A stretch of 64,000 nt of DNA, taken from Pseudobdellovibrionaceae bacterium. Its GTDB lineage: Bacteria; Bdellovibrionota; Bdellovibrionia; Bdellovibrionales; UBA1609. Numbering within the stretch: the stretch's first letter is position 1; every line of letters starts with the position of its first letter. The stretch spans positions 310,001 to 374,000 of the forward strand of contig CANEZP010000003.1 of NCBI GenBank assembly GCA_947444305.1, written 5' to 3'. The translations under genes and the position numbers were made by a program. The notes below the pieces were generated by a model that saw nothing but the letters and a program-made list of their open reading frames with translations, made no database searches and was not told where the DNA came from. Below, piece by piece: positions 61,001 through 64,000 of this stretch.

Positions 61001-64000
61001 CGCGATCTCACGGGCATCGCGGTTATGCCGGCGACCATTACGATCAGTGACGGCGCGACTTACAACTTCGGCACGATCCCGACGACGAGTTCGGTCGACA
61101 AAGTATTCACGCTTGGTAACTCAGGCAACGTGACGGCGACGGCGATGGCCGGCGCGGGCCTTAGCGCACCGTACACTTACAAGGGCGGCGCTTATCCCGG
61201 TACCGGCGGGACTTGCGGAACCAGTCTCGCGAATTCGATCACGTGTACGATCGTCGTAACTTTTAATCCGACGGTTAACGGTTCGACTTCGAGCTCAATC
61301 AGCATCGCTTACTTCGACGGCGCCGCGAACCAAACATCGCAACGGCCGGTTCAGGGTACGGGCGCTCCGCCCGCTTTGCTTACCTTCAGCGACGGTCCGA
61401 CTTATAATTTCGGTAACGTAGCGAACGGATCGATCAACGATTACACCTTTACCGTGACTAACGGTGGCGGCGTCAACTCTACCTCGATGGTGGGCACCGG
61501 CCTCACAACGCCTTATTCTTTCAAGGGCGGCGCTTACCCGGGAACGGGCGGAACTTGCGCGGCTGCGCTCGGTGCGACCTTAACTTGTACGGTCGTAGTG
61601 ACCTACAATCCCTCGGCGCTCGGGGCAACCACCGGCACGATCTCGCTAACCTATAATAACGGTTTATCTAGTCAAAACGCGACCCGCGCGATTGCCGGTA
61701 CTTCCGTCAATCCCGCGAACTTGCAATTAAGCGAAGGCCCTGGATACGATTACGGTACCTGGGCGACCGGGTCGGTTACCGATAAAACCTTTACGATCAC
61801 GAACGCCGGCGACGTTACCGCGACGGCCGTTTCGGGCAGCGGCCTCGCCATTCCGTTCTCGTTTAGAGGCGGCTCTTATCCGGGCACGGGCGGGACTTGT
61901 TCTACGACATTGAACGCGTCGGCATCTTGCACCATCGTCGTTCGTTACGCACCCGTCGCCACCGGTGCGCAAAGTGACGCGATTGAAATCGCTTACCAAG
62001 ACGGCGCCGGTCCGCAGACTTCGACACGCGCGGTTCAGGGAACCGGCGCGACGCCCGCGCAACTTTCGATCAGCGACGGTTTGACTTACGATTACGGAAC
62101 TTTGGCCGCGGGCGGCAGCGCCGACAAGACGTTCACGCTTTCAAACTCGGGCGGGGTTAGCGCGGTTTCCGTTTCGGGTGGGGGCTTAGCGGCTCCGTTC
62201 TCGTTCAAGGGCGGCGGCTTTCCGGGTACGGGCGGAACATGTACGGCTACGCTTGTCGCCGGCGCGAATTGCACGATGATCGTAACCTACAATCCTTCCG
62301 TTACCGGTACGCAGACGGACACGATCGACGTCACGTACAGCGACGGCGTCGCGGCCCAGACGGTCGGACGCGATCTGACCGGCTCGGCGGTGGCACCCGC
62401 GAGCATCACGATCAGCGACGGTGCGACCTACAATTTCGGAACGCTCGCCAATGGCGCTTCCGCCGACAAAACATTAACGCTGACGAACGCCGGCGCATTC
62501 CAAGCCACCGCGATGACGGGCACCGGTTTAGCCGCGCCGTTTAGCTATAAAGGTGGAGCTTATCCCGGTACCGCGGGAACTTGCGGATCCTCACTCGCCG
62601 CTACGGCCACGTGCACGATCGTCGTTACCTTCGCACCGACCGTTTCCGGATTACATAACGGAAACGCGGTCATCTCGTACAACGACGGCGCGGGCGCGCA
62701 AAATTCCGGCCGCGCGCTGCAAGGTACCGGCGCCGCACCCGCAAGCCTCGCGATCAGCGACGGGCCGACTTTCGATTTCGGAACACGCGCGACGGGTTCG
62801 ACCGCGGACAAATCATTCACCGTTACGAACGGCGGCGGAGTCGCGGCGACTTCGGTCATCGGGTCGGGACTCGCGGCGCCGTTTACTTTCAAGGGCGGCG
62901 CTTATCCCGGTACCGGCGGAACTTGCGCGACTTCCATCGCCGGCGGTGCAACGTGTACGGTCGTCGTAAATTATTCGCCGGTCGCAACCGGTGGACAATC
63001 CGCGACGCTTTCTCTGGGTTACAACAACGGCGTCACTGGCGTGAGCTCGACCCGTGCGGTTCAGGGGACGGGCGCGGCGCCGGCTTCGCTCGCGTTGAGC
63101 GACGGCCCCACTTTCGATTACGGCACGATCGCGAACGGTGGCTCCACCGAGAAATCATTTACGCTGACCAACAGCGGTGGCGTGGCGGCTACTTCCGTGA
63201 GCGGCGGCGGCTTAGCTAGTCCGTTCTCGTTCAAGGGTGGAACCTTCCCCGGCACGGGCGGAACGTGTACCGCGACGCTAAATGCTTCGGCGACTTGTAC
63301 GATGACCGTTGTCTTCGCACCGACGGCCAACGGTTTGCAAACGGATGACATCGAAGTTTCTTACGATAACGGCGTAACAACGCTGACGGCATTGCGCGCG
63401 GTTCAAGGAACGGGCGTCGCACCGGCTTTACTCACGGTGAGCGACGGTCCGACGTTTGATTTCGGCGCCGTGGTCGCGACGAGTTCGGTCGACAAAACTT
63501 TTACGGTGAATAACTCGGGAAGCTTACCGGCGACTACGATTGTGGGCACCGGACTCACGGCACCGTTTAGTTTCAAAGGCGGGTCTTACCCCGGAACGGG
63601 CGGAACGTGCGCCGGTACGATCAACGCTTCGGCGACTTGTACGATCGTCGTGACCTTCGCGCCTTCGGTCACCGGACCGTTCGCAAGCGGTCTTTCGCTG
63701 GGTTATTACAACGGCGCTTCGGCACAGACTTCAACCCGCGCGGTTCAAGGAACGGGCGCAACGCCGGCGAATATCTCGATCAGCAACGGCCCGACCTTCG
63801 ACTTCGGCAACTTGGCGCAAGGTGCATCACTAGATCACACCTTCACGCTGTCGAACGGTGGGGGCGTAAGCGCGACATCGATGACCGGCACCGGTTTGAG
63901 CGCTCCCTTTTCTTTCAAAGGTGGAACTTATCCCGGTACCGGCGGAACTTGCGCCGCGATATTAAACGCGACGGCAACTTGTACCGTCGTCGTTAACTAC
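55052..64000 (+). CDS. Giant repeat lipoprotein (choice-of-anchor-D type), runs off the window
   Basis: The frame opens at ATG 55052 and stays open for 2,983 codons to the window edge. The signal peptide ends in SLVGC (lipidated Cys32). An N-terminal, diverged domain (about 50-170) is followed by 25 copies of a 114-residue module. The conserved landmarks are an ISDGPTxDFG start, the central FKGGxYPGTGGTC motif, CTIVVxYxP, and the end QGTGA. Successive PGTGG motifs are 342 bp apart on average. Each module has two cysteines about 10-12 residues apart, probably forming a disulfide. The fold is that of ASH/choice-of-anchor-D Ig-like domains. Location is the outer membrane, likely surface-exposed; the partner is unknown. 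Confidence 0.92.
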   Translation, partial: MKINLSGTFILKITSRLLNVILSCLFISLVGCSGGSSTVDKFVGEGSGTNDDPVATLSFDPNSWDFGPLLTTASTPLSKSITVNNSSGVTLYISTVSAALSPHFTMVSETCTTNASAGLKNGDSCAFVVEFKPTIAGLHNYGVTFGYGAVSGSAAQSASVNFLGTGAAPANLFISDGPTFDFGPIVATAFVEKSFTVTNIGNVPATSFSGGGLAAPFEYKGGAYPGTGGTCATTLGASASCTLVVVFNPQTTGLATDAIELSFDSGAAVETSMRPIQGTGATPASVAISDAPGYDYGTFAAGATSDKIFTLTNSGGVSAKSLSGSGLAAPFLFKGGAFPGTGGSCGSSLASGATCSLVVTYAPATTGTSSDAVEIGYNDGLSAQALSRAVQGTAVTPAILTLDNGPTYNFGTKIVSSSTDLTLTLSNIGGFNASFITGTGLATPFALKGGAFPGTGGTCGASLGAGGTCTIVVTYAPTAAGSFSDTLDIGYGNGATSQTVSRAMQGLAVTPATLVINGAPSYNFGTRPSGSSTDHTFNVTNSGGTNAATVVGGGLAAPFTYKGGAYPGTGGTCGTTVNAGATCTVITTYAPVSIAAHNSSVDLSYNNGLSTVTSSRPVTGNGVSPASLTISDGPTHDFGLQPIGKSVDKIFTVTNSGGFGASAIAGSGLAAPFAFKGGGFPGTGGTCGATLASAATCTFVVTYQVTAATASADTIELSFYDGVAAQTSVRDLLGTGVTAASLSISDGPTYDYGPVATGDVAEKSFTITNAGAFTATAMAGSGLAAPFTFKGGGYPGTGGTCGSNLAGGGTCTIVVRFAPVSTGTQSGNITIAYNNGVSAQSSSRAIQGIGTLPATLVISDGPTYNFGTLPFGASTSKSFTVTNAGGVAASSMMGGGVAAPFSFVGGSYPGTGGTCSATLASNATCSVVVEYSPVAAGAHTGTLSIAYFDKVNNQSVSRPLAGTGVTPATLAIDQGPTFNFGTVAVGGNLDATLTVTNTGSFIATVMSGTGLTPPFTYKGGTYPGTGGTCGGSLNSGAACTLVVNYAPSATGIQTSTASVLYFNGVNSQTSNRALQGTGAAPASLAISDGAVFNYGNVATGGAADKTFTITNSGGVTASGLSGSGLTTPFAFKGGGFPGTGGTCGATINASATCTVVITFSPITNGIATNTVTVAYFNGAASDSSTRGLQGTGVTPASLTLSDGPTFDYGSIPVTGSSEKVFTVTNGGNFAASAMAGSGLTAPFRFKGGAYPGTGGNCGASLAVAASCTVVVVFNPTATGTYSGNVNIAYNNGAAAANAMVGVQGVGATSGQLTISDGPTYNFGSWPNGDLRVKSFTVTNAGGVPATSITGSGLASPYSFKGGAYPGTGATCGASLNPSATCTIIVDYSPSVLGTASDTIELNYNDGLIAQVSTRDLLATSVPPAALTISDGATYDFGTIAVGGSVQKIFTVTNTGGFAAASVGGSGLSSPFAFKGGAYPGTGGTCATSLNVSASCTIVVTYAPITTGAQTGTITMSYNDGVAPQTSTRPIQGTGAAPALLSLSDGPTYNFPSVPTGSSADKAFTMTNSGGVPALGISGAGLSAPFSFKGGSFPGTGGNCGASLSASSSCLVVVTFAPTVVGTPSSQIDVSYNDGVVAQSTSRAVAGVAVAPASLTLSDGPTFDFLTHANGSSTDKTFTLTNGGGYPAAAMAGSGLSAPFSYKGGAYPGTGGTCSSSLNDGASCTVVVTYAPTASGLHTGTVTVSYNNGSSVVSALRPVQGTGAAPASLAISDGPLYTFGVRATGSSTDKTLTITNGGGVAATSLVGTGPTAPFTFKGGSFPGTGGTCGATLNALANCTVVVNYSPVSTGAHSSSVDLSFNDGVTTQSSSRTIQGSGAAPASLAISDGATYDFGTIASGGTADKTFTVTNSGGVPATSVAGGGITAPYTFKGGTFPGTGGTCAATLGASATCTMVVNFSPTVGGTHTGTISLAYNNGVTATSATRDLTGIAVMPATITISDGATYNFGTIPTTSSVDKVFTLGNSGNVTATAMAGAGLSAPYTYKGGAYPGTGGTCGTSLANSITCTIVVTFNPTVNGSTSSSISIAYFDGAANQTSQRPVQGTGAPPALLTFSDGPTYNFGNVANGSINDYTFTVTNGGGVNSTSMVGTGLTTPYSFKGGAYPGTGGTCAAALGATLTCTVVVTYNPSALGATTGTISLTYNNGLSSQNATRAIAGTSVNPANLQLSEGPGYDYGTWATGSVTDKTFTITNAGDVTATAVSGSGLAIPFSFRGGSYPGTGGTCSTTLNASASCTIVVRYAPVATGAQSDAIEIAYQDGAGPQTSTRAVQGTGATPAQLSISDGLTYDYGTLAAGGSADKTFTLSNSGGVSAVSVSGGGLAAPFSFKGGGFPGTGGTCTATLVAGANCTMIVTYNPSVTGTQTDTIDVTYSDGVAAQTVGRDLTGSAVAPASITISDGATYNFGTLANGASADKTLTLTNAGAFQATAMTGTGLAAPFSYKGGAYPGTAGTCGSSLAATATCTIVVTFAPTVSGLHNGNAVISYNDGAGAQNSGRALQGTGAAPASLAISDGPTFDFGTRATGSTADKSFTVTNGGGVAATSVIGSGLAAPFTFKGGAYPGTGGTCATSIAGGATCTVVVNYSPVATGGQSATLSLGYNNGVTGVSSTRAVQGTGAAPASLALSDGPTFDYGTIANGGSTEKSFTLTNSGGVAATSVSGGGLASPFSFKGGTFPGTGGTCTATLNASATCTMTVVFAPTANGLQTDDIEVSYDNGVTTLTALRAVQGTGVAPALLTVSDGPTFDFGAVVATSSVDKTFTVNNSGSLPATTIVGTGLTAPFSFKGGSYPGTGGTCAGTINASATCTIVVTFAPSVTGPFASGLSLGYYNGASAQTSTRAVQGTGATPANISISNGPTFDFGNLAQGASLDHTFTLSNGGGVSATSMTGTGLSAPFSFKGGTYPGTGGTCAAILNATATCTVVVNY

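Noticed and set aside
55936-63422. Many minus-strand open frames in the giant gene, with recurring PPVPGK-type sequences
   Set aside because: They recur every 342 bp because they are the antisense of the PGTGG motif of the repeat array. The plus frame is open throughout and has a lipoprotein signal.
55052-64000. CRISPR-like regular repeats
   Set aside because: The 342-bp period is in frame, the sequence between landmarks is also coding and conserved, and there are no cas genes. This is a protein repeat.

Overview
The window is a chromosomal segment from a Gram-negative, didermic bacterium, most likely a predatory or predator-related member of the Bdellovibrionota. This is inferred from gene content, not from a marker gene. 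Supporting features are many lipoprotein and Sec signal peptides, LpoB next to a COG3014 lipoprotein, a cAMP-type sensor fused to an EAL phosphodiesterase (the architecture of Bdellovibrio Bd1971), a prkA-yeaH-spoVR operon, MreB, SecA, a PhaR-type regulator, and sigma54/NtrC-type signalling. Genes are dense and many start at TTG or GTG inside the previous stop codon. No rRNA, tRNA, CRISPR array, prophage or complete insertion sequence was recognised. The only transposase-like gene is a REP-associated (RAYT-type) protein.

Layout. 0-6.3 kb: a patatin-like lipoprotein that lacks both catalytic residues, PepP, a HAD phosphatase, a ZIP metal transporter, a small GNAT-like protein and GlpD. 6.3-10.8 kb: mreB followed by a sigma-region-4-like protein, an anti-sigma-like membrane protein and a histidine kinase in one overlapping run. 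10.7-14.2 kb (minus): exported proteins including a transglutaminase-like protein and an apparently exported methyltransferase. 14.4-19.7 kb: a membrane-anchored protein, lpoB and its COG3014 partner, the cNMP-EAL phosphodiesterase, an exported protein and a DUF924 protein. 19.9-23.5 kb: a four-gene minor-pilin (pseudopilin-like) operon. 23.5-27 kb: phaR with a tandem operator-like repeat, then a TPR lipoprotein and a LolB-like lipoprotein. 27.2-37.6 kb: the PrkA-YeaH-SpoVR stress module running directly into five exported proteins made of two paralogue pairs and a thioredoxin-like protein without cysteines at the active site. 37.7-41.6 kb: a three-repeat lipoprotein, a GcvH-like protein lacking the lipoyl lysine, an S9 peptidase and the RAYT-like gene with hairpins. 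41.5-46.7 kb: glnB-glnA, trmL and secA. 46.7-47.2 kb: an unexplained repeat-rich stretch between two leftward terminators. 47.2-49.7 kb: small exported proteins and a zinc-ribbon protein. 49.7-54.7 kb: a hybrid histidine kinase and a sigma54 activator, divergent from a stand-alone receiver gene with a near-consensus sigma54 promoter and an HPF-like gene. 55.05 kb to the end: one uninterrupted open reading frame for a giant lipoprotein with 25 visible copies of a 114-residue choice-of-anchor-D-type repeat, cut by the window edge.

How the parts fit. The window is rich in envelope biology: cell shape (MreB, LpoB), lipoprotein handling (LolB-like), secretion (SecA), pilin-like proteins and large surface lipoproteins. 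Signalling by c-di-GMP and cyclic nucleotides, two-component systems and sigma54 is interleaved with nitrogen control (PII/GlnA) and starvation or translation silencing (PrkA/SpoVR, HPF-like). The points most worth following are the exported extension of the prkA-spoVR operon, the sigma54-controlled receiver, the isolated repeat-rich unit after secA, the giant repeat lipoprotein, and two proteins that keep an enzyme or carrier fold without its key residues.
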